Numbered from the stretch's first letter, positions 1 to 6,912 are shown. The stretch is DNA of 15,597 bases from an uncultured Eubacteriales bacterium (GCA_934636435.1 CAKUAQ010000043.1:1-15597), one strand, 5' to 3'. Made by a program: numbers and translations. The notes: a model not told the origin generated them from the sequence alone.

Positions 1-100
1 GCATATATGATTAACCGAATATAAGTTTTTGCGAGAGTTCGAAGTCATACGCAAAACTGCCGAAAATATCTTTTTCGTAGCCCATAGACAAAAGTAAGAC

Positions 101-139
101 CCCCGCGAAGCCTTGAAATTACTGGATTCGCGGGGTTTT
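101..139 (+). terminator. Probable terminator, plus strand (possibly bidirectional)
   Basis: CCCCGCGAA (101-109) pairs with TTCGCGGGG (127-135) around a 17-nt loop. On the plus strand TTTTGCTTT follows directly, a reasonable U-tail. This suggests a plus-strand gene ending just outside or at the very left edge of the window, convergent with groESL. On the minus strand the tail is CTTACTTTTG, so weak function in that direction is also possible. Confidence 0.55.
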
Positions 140-192
140 GCTTTACCCTTATTTCTTTGTAATGAAAACCGCAAAGCACGCTGAAATTCACC

Positions 193-215
193 AAAAAACA
201 GGTATACGTGCCTGT
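193..215 (-). terminator. Second terminator-like hairpin after groL
   Basis: Read on the minus strand, ACAGGCA and TACCTGT can form a 7-bp stem (one G-U) with a 4-nt loop between 198 and 215, followed at once by a run of six T (193-198 complement). It lies about 40 nt past the main groL terminator and would act as a backup. Confidence 0.4.
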
Positions 216-248
216 CAAAGCGCCCGTCAGCCATCCTCGCAACCGCAA

Positions 249-280
249 AAAACTAAGCCCCCGGAAAAATCCGGGGGCTT
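249..280 (-). terminator. Main groESL intrinsic terminator
   Basis: A perfect 10-bp stem, AAGCCCCCGG (255-264) with CCGGGGGCTT (271-280), closes a 6-nt loop. On the minus strand it is followed by TAGTTTTTTG, a U-rich tail. It starts about 20 nt after the groL stop codon, the expected place for the operon terminator. Confidence 0.85.
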
Positions 281-301
281 TCGCTATACTCTGTGCGGGG
301 A

Positions 302-1933
302 TCAATACATCCCGTCCATGCCGGCGCCCGCCGCAGGAGCAGCCGGAGGAACCGGCTCCTTCTTATCGGCCACCAGGCTCTCGGTGGTCAGCACCATCGC
401 CGCCACGGAAGCCGCATTCTGCAGCGCAGAGCGGGTCACCTTGGTGGGATCCACGATACCGGCGGCAAACATATCCACGAATTCCTCCGTGGCGAAGTTG
501 AAGCCGTAGTTCACCTGATTGGCAGAGCGAATCTTGTCGATGATCACGCTGCCCTCCAGACCGGCGTTGACCGCGATCTGCCGCACCGGCTCCTCCAGAG
601 CCCGCAGCACGATCTTGATACCGGTCTTCTCGTCGCCCTCGGCCTTATCCAGCATGGGCAGCAACACCTTGGAGGCATTGATCAGCGCCACACCGCCGCC
701 GGCCACCAGACCTTCTTCCACCGCTGCCTTCGTGGCCGCCAGAGCGTCCTCGATGCGCAGCTTCTTCTCCTTCATCTCCACCTCAGTAGCCGCACCGGCC
801 TTGATGACCGCGACACCGCCGGCCAGCTTCGCCAGCCGCTCCTGCAGCTTCTCCCGGTCAAAATCAGAAGTGGTGGACTCAATCTGATTGCGGATCTGCG
901 CCACACGGGCCTTGATGGCCTCGGAATCGCCCATACCGTTGACAATGACCGTGTTCTCCTTGGTCACCTTGACCTGGCCGGCACGGCCCAGCATGGCGAT
1001 GGTGGCATCCTTCAGCTCCAGGCCCAACTCCTCGGAGATGACCTGACCGCCGGTGAGGATAGCAATATCCTGCAGCATCTCCTTACGGCGATCGCCAAAG
1101 CCGGGAGCCTTGACCGCCACGCAGGTGAAGGTGCCCCGCAGCCGGTTGACAATCAGGGTAGACAGCGCCTCGCCCTCCACGTCCTCGGCCACGATCACCA
1201 GCTTCTTGCCGGATTGCAGAATCTGCTCCAGCAGCGGCAGGATATCCTGAATGTTGGAGATCTTACGGTCGGTGATCAGCAGATAAGCGTCGTCAATGAC
1301 CGCCTCCATCTTATCGGTATCGGTGACCATATACGGGGTGATATAGCCCCGGTCAAACTGCATCCCTTCCACCACCTCGGTGTAGGTCTCGGCGGTCTTG
1401 GACTCCTCCACGGTGATCACACCGTCGGCGGAAACCTTCTCCATCGCCTCGGCGATCAGACGGCCGATCACCGCATCACCGGCGGAGATCGTCGCCGCAG
1501 AGGCGATATCCTCGGTGCCGCTGACCTTCTTGGAGTTTGCCTTCACTTCGGCTACGACCGCGTCCACAGCCTCTTGGATGCCCTTCTTCACGCCCATGGG
1601 GTTAGCACCGGCGGCCACATTCTTCATGCCCTCGCGAATCAGCGCCTGCGCCAGCAGAGTAGCCGTCGTGGTACCGTCGCCCGCCACATCGTTGGTCTTG
1701 ATGGAGACCTCTTTCACCAGCTGAGCACCCATATTCTCGAAAGGATCGTCCAGTTCGATCTCCTTAGCGATGGTCACGCCGTCATTGGTGATCAGGGGAG
1801 CACCGAATTTCTTGTCCAGTACCACATTGCGGCCGCGGGGCCCCAACGTAATCTTCACGGTATCCGCCAGCTGATCCACGCCGGCCTGCAGCGCCTTGCG
1901 GGCGTCCTCGCCGTACTTAATAACCTTTGCCAT
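302..1933 (-). CDS. groL: Chaperonin GroEL (Hsp60)
   Basis: A 543-residue 60 kDa chaperonin subunit, the normal length for the family. It forms the 14-mer double ring that, with GroES and ATP, folds cytoplasmic proteins. Visible hallmarks are the N-terminus MAKVIKYGEDAR, the nucleotide-binding stretch with GDGTTT at residues 85-90, the motif AGGGVAL in the C-terminal equatorial domain and a short Gly/Met tail ending AGMDGMY. The tail is shorter than the repeated GGM tail of many relatives. The ATG has an AGGAGG site (1943-1948) nine bases upstream. It lies 32 bases after groS in one operon and is therefore expected to share CIRCE/HrcA control. Confidence 0.98.
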   Translation of the reverse strand: MAKVIKYGEDARKALQAGVDQLADTVKITLGPRGRNVVLDKKFGAPLITNDGVTIAKEIELDDPFENMGAQLVKEVSIKTNDVAGDGTTTATLLAQALIREGMKNVAAGANPMGVKKGIQEAVDAVVAEVKANSKKVSGTEDIASAATISAGDAVIGRLIAEAMEKVSADGVITVEESKTAETYTEVVEGMQFDRGYITPYMVTDTDKMEAVIDDAYLLITDRKISNIQDILPLLEQILQSGKKLVIVAEDVEGEALSTLIVNRLRGTFTCVAVKAPGFGDRRKEMLQDIAILTGGQVISEELGLELKDATIAMLGRAGQVKVTKENTVIVNGMGDSEAIKARVAQIRNQIESTTSDFDREKLQERLAKLAGGVAVIKAGAATEVEMKEKKLRIEDALAATKAAVEEGLVAGGGVALINASKVLLPMLDKAEGDEKTGIKIVLRALEEPVRQIAVNAGLEGSVIIDKIRSANQVNYGFNFATEEFVDMFAAGIVDPTKVTRSALQNAASVAAMVLTTESLVADKKEPVPPAAPAAGAGMDGMY

Positions 1934-1942
1934 AGCTCATTA

Positions 1943-1948
1943 CCTCCT
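1943..1948 (-). promoter_or_regulatory. Ribosome binding site of groL
   Basis: The minus strand reads AGGAGG, nine bases before the groL ATG, and lies between groS and groL. It is a consensus Shine-Dalgarno site giving groL its own initiation within the operon. Confidence 0.85.
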
Positions 1949-1965
1949 AAATCGTATGCCGCCGC

Positions 1966-2250
1966 TTATTCCACCACGGCGAGAATGTCGTTTTGCCGCA
2001 CGATGGTGTATTCCTCGCCATCGACCTTTACCTCGGTGCCGCCGTACCGGGTGATGAGCACCTTATCGCCCACGTGTACGTACATGGTGATCTCATTGCC
2101 CTCCACATTGCCGCCGGGGCCGACCGCTATCACCTCTGCCACCTGGGGTTTCTCCTTGGCGGCACCCGCCAAGATGATTCCGCTTTTCGTGGTTTCCTCC
2201 GCCTCTACAAAGCGCAGCACCACTCTGTCTGCCAACGGTTTGATCGACAT
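1966..2250 (-). CDS. groS: Co-chaperonin GroES (Hsp10)
   Basis: A 94-residue GroES, full length for the family. It forms the heptameric lid of GroEL. The sequence starts MSIKPLADRVVLR and contains the mobile loop region (about residues 16-34, EAEETTKSGIILAGAAKEKP), then the conserved EVIAVGPGG and a C-terminal half with DKVLI and the usual YGGTEVKVDGEEY. The start ATG is preceded by AGGAGG at 2259-2264. It is the first gene of the groES-groEL operon and is preceded by a sigma-A promoter overlapping a perfect CIRCE operator, so heat-shock control by HrcA is expected. Confidence 0.98.
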   Translation of the reverse strand: MSIKPLADRVVLRFVEAEETTKSGIILAGAAKEKPQVAEVIAVGPGGNVEGNEITMYVHVGDKVLITRYGGTEVKVDGEEYTIVRQNDILAVVE

Positions 2251-2298
2251 GATAAAAGCCTCCTAACAATTTGTTCCGGCTCTGACCGGATAAATAAC

Positions 2299-2333
2299 AG
2301 GGTTAGCACTCTTTATCTCTGAGTGCTAACCCT
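2299..2333. promoter_or_regulatory. CIRCE operator (HrcA binding site)
   Basis: The sequence holds a perfect CIRCE element, TTAGCACTC-N9-GAGTGCTAA, at 2303-2329. The dyad extends to 13-bp arms (2299-2311 and 2321-2333). It directly follows the -10 box of the groES promoter and covers the predicted transcription start, as is usual for HrcA repression; it would also form a hairpin at the mRNA 5' end. The hrcA gene is not in this window. Confidence 0.96.
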
Positions 2334-2361
2334 ATTGTAGCCCATTTTTCGGAAAAATCAA
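2334..2361 (-). promoter_or_regulatory. Sigma-A promoter of groESL
   Basis: On the minus strand -35 TTGATT (2356-2361) and -10 TACAAT (2334-2339) are 16 bp apart. The predicted start falls near 2327, inside CIRCE. Confidence 0.8.
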
Positions 2362-2386
2362 GAGGTAAACAGCAATTTTTTCCGAA
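2348..2386. repeat. AT-rich inverted repeat between lipid kinase gene and groES promoter
   Basis: TTCGGAAAAA (2348-2357) and TTTTTCCGAA (2377-2386) form a 10-bp dyad with a 19-base spacer that overlaps the groES -35 box. It is the only hairpin candidate after the lipid kinase stop codon, but it has no U-tail of its own on the minus strand. It may be a weak terminator or simply part of promoter DNA. Confidence 0.4.
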
Positions 2387-2399
2387 TTTCACAATTTGT

Positions 2400-3374
2400 T
2401 TACAAAACGACGGCGGTCGCTTCGTATGCACCACCGATGATCGTCCGCTCCGCCTGCCGCTGCGCCGCCACCGACGCCGGGATCACAAACCGGTACGCAG
2501 CGGGCAGGAGTTTGAACTCCATATGGTTATCGCAGGTACACTCGCCGTCCATATTGCAGTAAGTCGCCTTTTCGGAGGCGACGGTCATGCGGGTGCCCCG
2601 GATATGCTCGCAGTAGGGCAGATCGTCGTAGTCACCCGCCTTATACTTGACCAGAAATTTCGGGATCTTAAGCCGGGCGATCTTTTTTACCAGCACAAAA
2701 TCCAGCACCCCGTCATCCTCCACCGCTTGGGGAGCTCCCCGGAAACCGCCGCCGTAATACTGACCGTTGGCGGCCAGCGCCAAGAGATACCGCCCCCGCC
2801 GCTCCAAGGGGCCGTTTTCGCTGTCGATGGTAATGGTCATCTGCTCTCCGATCGGATGGCAGAACACATCCGCGATCGCCAGCTTGTAGGCCATAGGGCC
2901 GCTGACCCCGGGGAGATTCTTGTATTTTTCCATCTTGACGCACACCTTAGCGTCCATGCCGATGGAGGCGATATTCAATGACCGGCGGCCGCCGCTCTCC
3001 ACCGCATCCACGGGAATCACCCTGCCGTTCACCAGATCCTCCAGATCAAAGAACGGCTCCGCTCCGCCGAAAATGCGCACATAGTCATTCCCGGAGCCGC
3101 AGGGGATCACCGTCAGCTCGGTAGGACTGCCCGGCAGGATGCCGTTCGCCGTCTCCATCAGTGTGCCGTCTCCGCCGCAGGCGTACAGCCGCACCGGCTC
3201 GCCCCGGCCGCTTTCCTCAGCGGCAATGCGGGTAGCGTCCCCCACCCCCTCCGTCACCCGGGCAGCGTATTCCAGCTCCGGATGGGCGGAAAAGCAGCGC
3301 GCGATATCTTCCTTCAGTTGCAGTGCCCGATGGACTTTGCCCGCCACCGGATTGAGAATGAATACATGACGCAT
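2400..3374 (-). CDS. Diacylglycerol/lipid kinase family protein (YegS/DAGK_cat)
   Basis: A lipid kinase of the diacylglycerol kinase catalytic family (YegS/BmrU/DgkB group), which phosphorylates diacylglycerol or a related lipid with ATP at the membrane and feeds phosphatidic acid back to phospholipid synthesis. From the ATG at 3374 it has 324 residues. It begins MRHVFILNPVAGK (the family's NP.aG start), has the nucleotide motif GGDGT at 67-71 and GSGND at 93-97, and a C-terminal beta domain with NMDGE. A GTG at 3383 is in frame, but it lies inside the ribosome binding sequence AGGGTGAT that serves the ATG, so the ATG is preferred. It follows the methyltransferase stop by 13 bases and is probably co-transcribed with it. 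The exact lipid substrate cannot be told from sequence. Confidence 0.9.
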   Translation of the reverse strand: MRHVFILNPVAGKVHRALQLKEDIARCFSAHPELEYAARVTEGVGDATRIAAEESGRGEPVRLYACGGDGTLMETANGILPGSPTELTVIPCGSGNDYVRIFGGAEPFFDLEDLVNGRVIPVDAVESGGRRSLNIASIGMDAKVCVKMEKYKNLPGVSGPMAYKLAIADVFCHPIGEQMTITIDSENGPLERRGRYLLALAANGQYYGGGFRGAPQAVEDDGVLDFVLVKKIARLKIPKFLVKYKAGDYDDLPYCEHIRGTRMTVASEKATYCNMDGECTCDNHMEFKLLPAAYRFVIPASVAAQRQAERTIIGGAYEATAVVL

Positions 3375-3387
3375 CGGTATCACCCTA

Positions 3388-4512
3388 TCATTTATAGTAC
3401 ATATACAGCTGGCATTTCAGCATCCCGTTATACAGCTTGCGGCGCTTATCAGCCGGGCGGCCGAACAGCTCCTCAAAATGCTCATGGGGGCTGATGATGG
3501 CATAGCTCCAGCCGGGCTTCGGCACAAACACCTTGCCCATCACCCGATACAGCGCCTCCGCGGTCTGCACATCCAGCAGCCGCTCGCCATAAGGCGGGTT
3601 ACACAGCACCACACCGGTGTCGCCCTCCGGGCGGAAGGTGCGCAAATCGGCACACTGCGCCGTCACACAGTCCCCGACACCGGCCTTGGCGGCATTTTCC
3701 GCCACCAGCGGCAGCATCTCCGGGTCGATATCCCCGCCACGCGCCGCAAAGGTCACCTCCCGCTGAAAGCCCTCTGCCCGACGGCGCTCCTCCAGCCATA
3801 TCTCGTCCGGGATACTATCCCAGTGCATCGCGGCAAACCCCCGCCGGATACCGGGCGCAATGCCCCGCGCCGCCAGCGCCGCCTCGATCAGCAGCGTACC
3901 GGAGCCGCAACAGGGGTCACACACCAGCTGCGCCCGACGGGCACGGGTCACATCCACGATCGCAGCCGCCAGCGTCTCCTTGATGGGTGCGCCCCCCGCC
4001 GTCTGACGATAGCCCCGCTTATGCAGCCCGGCGCCGCTGGTATCCAGCAGCACCGTCACCTCATCCCGCAGGATGGTGAACTGTATCTGGCACTTTGCCC
4101 CGGTCTCATTGAGAAACCGGGTGGAATACGCTTCCCGCAGACGCTCCACCGCCGCTTTTTTCACGATGGACTGACAGTCCGGCACACTATGCAGCTGGGA
4201 ATTGAGAGACCACCCCTTTACGGGGAAAGCGTTTTTCACTCCGATAAACCGTTCCAGCGGAAGCAGCCGCACTCCGTCAAACAGCTGCGTGAAGGTGCGG
4301 GCGGTGAACCGCCCCAGAAGAATCTGAATTCGTTCCGCATAGCGGGAGCAAATATTGGCACGTGCCAAAACGGACACCGGACCGGAAAACAACACCCGAC
4401 CGTTCTCCGGACGCACATTCTCCGCCCCCAGCCGGCGCAGCTCGTCTCCCAAAATGCCCTCGATCCCAAACAGGCAAGGAGCGCAATATTCCCATGTCTC
4501 CATTGTATCCAT
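3388..4512 (-). CDS. THUMP-domain class I SAM-dependent RNA methyltransferase (YpsC/RlmL-N type)
   Basis: A 374-residue methyltransferase with an N-terminal THUMP-like RNA-binding domain (roughly residues 8-160) and a C-terminal Rossmann methyltransferase domain (UPF0020 type). It shows the SAM-binding motif DPCCGSGTLLIE at 199-210 and the catalytic NPPYGERL at 305-312, which marks N-methylation of a base. Family members such as the N-terminal half of E. coli RlmL make m2G in 23S rRNA, so an rRNA guanine is the likely target. The ATG at 4512 has GAAGGAG (4520-4526) seven bases upstream. A longer TTG start at 4530 would sit in the T-run of the preceding terminator and is rejected. It overlaps nothing and leads into the lipid kinase gene. 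Confidence 0.92.
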   Translation of the reverse strand: MDTMETWEYCAPCLFGIEGILGDELRRLGAENVRPENGRVLFSGPVSVLARANICSRYAERIQILLGRFTARTFTQLFDGVRLLPLERFIGVKNAFPVKGWSLNSQLHSVPDCQSIVKKAAVERLREAYSTRFLNETGAKCQIQFTILRDEVTVLLDTSGAGLHKRGYRQTAGGAPIKETLAAAIVDVTRARRAQLVCDPCCGSGTLLIEAALAARGIAPGIRRGFAAMHWDSIPDEIWLEERRRAEGFQREVTFAARGGDIDPEMLPLVAENAAKAGVGDCVTAQCADLRTFRPEGDTGVVLCNPPYGERLLDVQTAEALYRVMGKVFVPKPGWSYAIISPHEHFEELFGRPADKRRKLYNGMLKCQLYMYYK

Positions 4513-4519
4513 CCGTTGG

Positions 4520-4526
4520 CTCCTTC
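4520..4526 (-). promoter_or_regulatory. Ribosome binding site that sets the methyltransferase start
   Basis: The minus strand reads GAAGGAG seven bases before the ATG at 4512. It begins only a few bases after the T-run of the upstream terminator, so ribosome binding on this mRNA depends on read-through or on a start site inside the hairpin region. Confidence 0.7.
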
Positions 4527-4530
4527 GCAA

Positions 4531-4559
4531 AAAACCGGCCCGCCCATGTCCACGGGCCG
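4531..4559 (-). terminator. Intrinsic terminator after yabR
   Basis: On the minus strand CGGCCCG (4553-4559) pairs with CGGGCCG (4536-4542) around a 10-nt loop and is followed by GTTTTTTG. This is a canonical terminator and ends the divIC-yabR transcript. Confidence 0.75.
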
Positions 4560-4572
4560 CACAACACGCAAA

Positions 4573-4620
4573 GGAGGGGGAAAGCTCATTCTCCGCTCAG
4601 AGAAGAGCCGCTCCCCCTCC
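4573..4620 (-). repeat. Long hairpin upstream of the yabR terminator
   Basis: GGAGGGGG (4573-4580) and CCCCCTCC (4613-4620) form an 8-bp GC-rich stem. The 32-base loop holds a further short pairing, GCTC (4584-4587) with GAGC (4605-4608). On the minus strand it is followed only by TTTGCG, so it is a poor terminator alone; with the next hairpin it makes a tandem structure. Confidence 0.55.
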
Positions 4621-4646
4621 GTACATTCTAAAATGATCCGCCCTCG

Positions 4647-5096
4647 TTACTGCTGACCGCCCCGGGGCGTCTTGCGGGAGAATCCGCCGTGCTTGCTGTC
4701 CAGCGAGCGCTTGAGGTCGGATATTCTCTCGTCGCTGACCGCCTTGAACCGGCTCATCATATCCTCAAAGCTCCCGCTGCGGGAAGCGGAGGACGACCAT
4801 TCCACATCGTCCGGGCGTCCGGAAAACGCCGGGCGACGAGGCGCCGACTGCCGAGGTGCCGGAGGCAGCGCTTTCTTCATGGACAGGCTGATCTTCCCCT
4901 CGTCGGAAATGCTCAGCACCTTCACCTTGACGGTCTGCCCCTCGGAGACGAAATCCCGGATCTCTTTAACAAAGGTAGGCGCCACCTCGGAAATATGCAC
5001 CATCCCCGTCTTTTTATCCGGCAGCTCCACGAACGCTCCGAACTTGGTAATACCGGTTACTTTACCCTCTAAAACCGCTCCAACCTCAACCTGCAT
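4647..5096 (-). CDS. yabR: S1-domain RNA-binding protein, YabR-like
   Basis: A 149-residue protein with one S1 RNA-binding domain at residues 1-73 (EGKVTGITKFGAFVEL, then GMVHISEVA and the final KISLSMKK) and a low-complexity tail rich in Pro, Ser and Arg. In Bacillus the gene directly downstream of divIC is yabR, an S1 protein of similar size, and the same order is kept here. Its precise role is poorly defined; RNA or ribosome association is the family expectation. It starts 20 bases after the divIC stop and is followed by tandem hairpins that end the transcript. The best Shine-Dalgarno (AGGGGGA) lies a rather long 12-13 bases upstream of the ATG, but no other start codon fits. Confidence 0.87.
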   Translation of the reverse strand: MQVEVGAVLEGKVTGITKFGAFVELPDKKTGMVHISEVAPTFVKEIRDFVSEGQTVKVKVLSISDEGKISLSMKKALPPAPRQSAPRRPAFSGRPDDVEWSSSASRSGSFEDMMSRFKAVSDERISDLKRSLDSKHGGFSRKTPRGGQQ

Positions 5097-5116
5097 AAAC
5101 TTTTGATATCCCCCTG

Positions 5117-5395
5117 TTAATTTGAAAACTGATAAACCTGGTCATTGGGCCGGACATAATTATTCTCCCGCAACCGCTGCTCCAGGTATTGGTCGCTGTT
5201 TCTACTCTTTTCCTCCAGATCCTCGTTGTACAACTCGGCCACGGCGATCTGTCGGTTGATCTCGTCGATCTGGGTCTGCCGCTCCTGAATCTGCGCCAGC
5301 ACCTGCATCCCCTTGACGAAGGTGAAAGCAAGCAGCAATACAATCGCGAAACGCAAACACCAGCTGCCCCGGCGTGCCTTGCGAACCCGTGCCAA
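5117..5395 (-). CDS. divIC: Septum formation initiator DivIC (FtsB family)
   Basis: A 92-residue bitopic membrane protein: a short basic cytoplasmic N-terminus, one membrane segment (about residues 12-31, rich in Leu/Val/Phe) and a coiled coil (about 33-68) followed by a short extracytoplasmic tail. This is the layout of DivIC/FtsB, which with FtsL and FtsQ/DivIB links the division ring to septal wall synthesis. The start is TTG at 5395: a stop codon lies six codons upstream, no ATG fits, and a GGGGG-containing ribosome site precedes it. It sits between yabQ and yabR as in Bacillus. A separate sigma-A promoter in the end of yabQ explains expression in growing cells. Confidence 0.9.
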   Translation of the reverse strand: MARVRKARRGSWCLRFAIVLLLAFTFVKGMQVLAQIQERQTQIDEINRQIAVAELYNEDLEEKSRNSDQYLEQRLRENNYVRPNDQVYQFSN

Positions 5396-5558
5396 GCCTG
5401 CTTCCCCCTTTTACAACCAACCGGATTTCCATCTGTGCAACCATGGCATCCGTTCAGGCAAAAGGTGCCCCGTCGAATGCCCGTCCGGCAGGATATCCTC
5501 TCGAAAAAATCCGAAAAATCCCTGCCCAGCTATGTATACAGACAGATATAGCATTTTT

Positions 5559-5587
5559 ATTGTACTGGTTTTACGCAAAAATTTCAA
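5559..5587 (-). promoter_or_regulatory. Sigma-A promoter of divIC-yabR, inside the end of yabQ
   Basis: On the minus strand -35 TTGAAA (5582-5587) and -10 TACAAT (5559-5564) are 17 bp apart. The -35 box overlaps the yabQ stop codon. The predicted start near 5552 gives a long leader of about 155 bases before divIC. Confidence 0.75.
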
Positions 5588-6081
5588 GACTTTTTTTTGA
5601 AAAAATCGAAAAAATTGTGATTTTTTTTCACACTTTCGGGTTTTGCCGTTTCATCGGGGAGCTTCGGAGACACACGACCGCGCAGACGGCGAAAACCGCC
5701 GGACACACAGCGACACACCGCGCCGATCCCCCGGTCGGCTCCATTCAGCAGCGCGCCGGCGCACCGACCGATGCTCCGGCCGAGCCGATACAGCCATCGA
5801 GTGGCTACCCGCCCAATCGTGCGATGCTGCAGCCAGAAGCCCACCGCCATACCGCCCAGCAGCAGCGGATGCATCCGGCCGTCCATGATGGCCAGCGCGC
5901 CAAAAAAAGTCAGCAGCGCCGCCGGGATCCCGAAAGCGGCGTCTACGCAAAACCGCAGCCATCGCTTTCCGCCGCATCCGCGGGAGACAGCGCAGCACAC
6001 ATCGAACATCACGCCCAGCAGCAGGCCCAGCCCGCCGCTCTCCAGCAGCAGCCGTACCTGCTCCCGTCCCATCCAGCCCAA
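5584..6081 (-). CDS. yabQ: Spore cortex biosynthesis protein YabQ
   Basis: A 165-residue membrane protein with about three hydrophobic segments (roughly residues 11-30, 47-64 and 70-86) and a basic C-terminus ending in a Phe/Lys-rich stretch. Similarity by eye is modest, but the position between yabP and divIC, the length, and the opening pattern (QVRLLLESGGLGLLLGVMFDVC) fit YabQ, a sporulation membrane protein needed for cortex formation in Bacillus. The TTG at 6081 is preferred because AGGGGG lies seven bases upstream; an in-frame ATG at 6072 would be too far from it. The gene starts 11 bases after yabP and is presumably made with it in the mother cell. Confidence 0.82.
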   Translation of the reverse strand: MGWMGREQVRLLLESGGLGLLLGVMFDVCCAVSRGCGGKRWLRFCVDAAFGIPAALLTFFGALAIMDGRMHPLLLGGMAVGFWLQHRTIGRVATRWLYRLGRSIGRCAGALLNGADRGIGAVCRCVSGGFRRLRGRVSPKLPDETAKPESVKKNHNFFDFFKKKS

Positions 6082-6092
6082 GGCGCCGCCCC

Positions 6093-6386
6093 CTATCGGA
6101 ATAACCGGCCGAAGAAACTGCCTTTGGGAGCGGATTCCCGGTATTGCAGCGCGTCGATATGCCCTTCCAGCGACAGCGACCCGCTCTCCAGATTCAAATG
6201 CAGGATATGCAGTCCGGAGCCGGAAACGACCAGCTCCCCCTGCGACGTGAAAGCCGTCACCGTCGCATCGTCAAAGCTGTCCACATCCGACACACCGGAC
6301 AGTTCCAGTCGTTGTCGATCCTGCAAAATCAACTGATGCGGCCGCGCCGTGCTCCCGGTTCTCCCTGTTTTTTCTGTTTGTTCCAT
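6093..6386 (-). CDS. yabP: Sporulation protein YabP (YabP/YqfC family)
   Basis: A 97-residue protein matching the YabP/YqfC pattern: HQLILQDRQRLELSGV, then VDSFDD, a T..G.L.VSG.GL core and a final LEGHIDALQY, ending with a short basic tail. Members are sigma-E-dependent sporulation proteins. The ATG at 6386 is chosen because a G-rich ribosome site (GGGGGG) lies six bases before it; the frame is open further upstream but that part (residues HWHRTGG) shows no family similarity. It lies 62 bases after rqcP and 11 bases before yabQ. I see no clear sigma-E promoter, though the motif is weak and easily missed by eye. Confidence 0.88.
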   Translation of the reverse strand: MEQTEKTGRTGSTARPHQLILQDRQRLELSGVSDVDSFDDATVTAFTSQGELVVSGSGLHILHLNLESGSLSLEGHIDALQYRESAPKGSFFGRLFR

Positions 6387-6448
6387 GACCGTCCCCCCCG
6401 TTCTATGCCAGTGTATGAGCACCGGTGGGGAGAATATGTCACCTTCGG

Positions 6449-6703
6449 TCAGATCCCATCATCGGACAGGATGCGGTACAGCATGGCCGCATCGTTTTTG
6501 GCCACGGTTTCCTGCACCGATTCCACCTGCACCCGCAGCCGTCGAGCGCCCATAGTCAGAGCGATCACATCTCCTGCCTTCACTTCATAGGAGGCGCGGG
6601 CGACCTTATCGTTGACCAGCACCTTGCCGGCATCGCAGGCCTCGTTGGCCACGGTGCGCCGTTTGATGAGCCGGGCCACCTTTAAGTATTTATCCAAACG
6701 CAT
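6449..6703 (-). CDS. rqcP: S4-domain ribosome quality control protein RqcP (YabO)
   Basis: An 84-residue, single S4 RNA-binding domain protein (MRLDKYLKVARLIKRRTVANEACDAGKVLVNDK covers the domain core, shown here in two parts: residues 1-16 and 17-33). Orthologues, YabO/RqcP in Bacillus and Hsp15-like proteins elsewhere, bind stalled 50S subunits and support C-terminal alanine tailing with RqcH. The ATG has AAGGAG seven bases upstream (6711-6716). It lies between hup and yabP exactly as in Bacillus. A strong terminator separates it from hup, and no good sigma-A promoter is visible, so its promoter is unresolved. Confidence 0.92.
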   Translation of the reverse strand: MRLDKYLKVARLIKRRTVANEACDAGKVLVNDKVARASYEVKAGDVIALTMGARRLRVQVESVQETVAKNDAAMLYRILSDDGI

Positions 6704-6912
6704 AGCTGTTCTCCTTGTTCATTAAATACGGATCCCATGATTTACGGCGGCCGTCCATAGCCATGGACGGCATCGTCCGAACTGTCGGAATGGAGAAAGA
6801 CCGGCCTGACCTCTTTCTCCGAGCGGTTTCGCATCCGTCGGATTGTTCGCCAGCCATCCGTCTTTTCGCAACAGATGCAGCCGCATCCTCCACCGGGACC
6901 TTCGGACAGTCT
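6704..6912 (-). other. Structured non-coding stretch between hup terminator and rqcP
   Basis: No supported gene. On either strand there are three compact hairpins: a perfect 9-bp stem GCCGTCCAT/ATGGACGGC with a 4-base loop (6750-6771), TCCGA/TCGGA (about 6776-6789), and a 9-bp stem GGAGAAAGA/TCTTTCTCC with an 11-base loop (6792-6820). None has a U-tail. A possible promoter-like pair (TTGCGA, 18 bp, AACAAT on the minus strand) is weak. The region would be the 5' leader of rqcP if transcription starts or reads through here. Confidence 0.5.

Larger units (their letters stand above)
1..301. other. Hairpin-rich intergenic region downstream of groL
   Basis: No convincing gene lies here. On the plus strand an open frame from base 1 stops at 22-24 and could be the last codons of a gene outside the window, but this cannot be tested. 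Inverted repeats follow one another: TTTTGCG/CGCAAAA (27-33 with 50-56), CGAAAA/TTTTCG (61-66 with 72-77), a 9-bp stem at 101-135, a 7-bp stem at 198-215 and a 10-bp stem at 255-280. The last two read well as terminators of the groESL transcript; the 101-135 stem has its better U-tail on the plus strand. Confidence 0.6.

Noticed and set aside
25..60. tRNA gene suggested by GTTCGAA near the left edge
   Set aside because: The bases on either side cannot form a T-arm, and no acceptor or anticodon stem is found.
293..2266. 657-codon open frame on the plus strand opposite groEL/groES
   Set aside because: It is the antisense shadow of two unmistakable genes, with His/Leu/Gly-rich composition typical of reversed GC-rich coding DNA and no family resemblance.
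2266..2400. Direct repeat ACAATTTGTT at 2266-2275 and 2391-2400 flanking the groES promoter
   Set aside because: A ten-base AT-rich match in AT-rich promoter DNA is easily due to chance; no element or target duplication pattern lies between.
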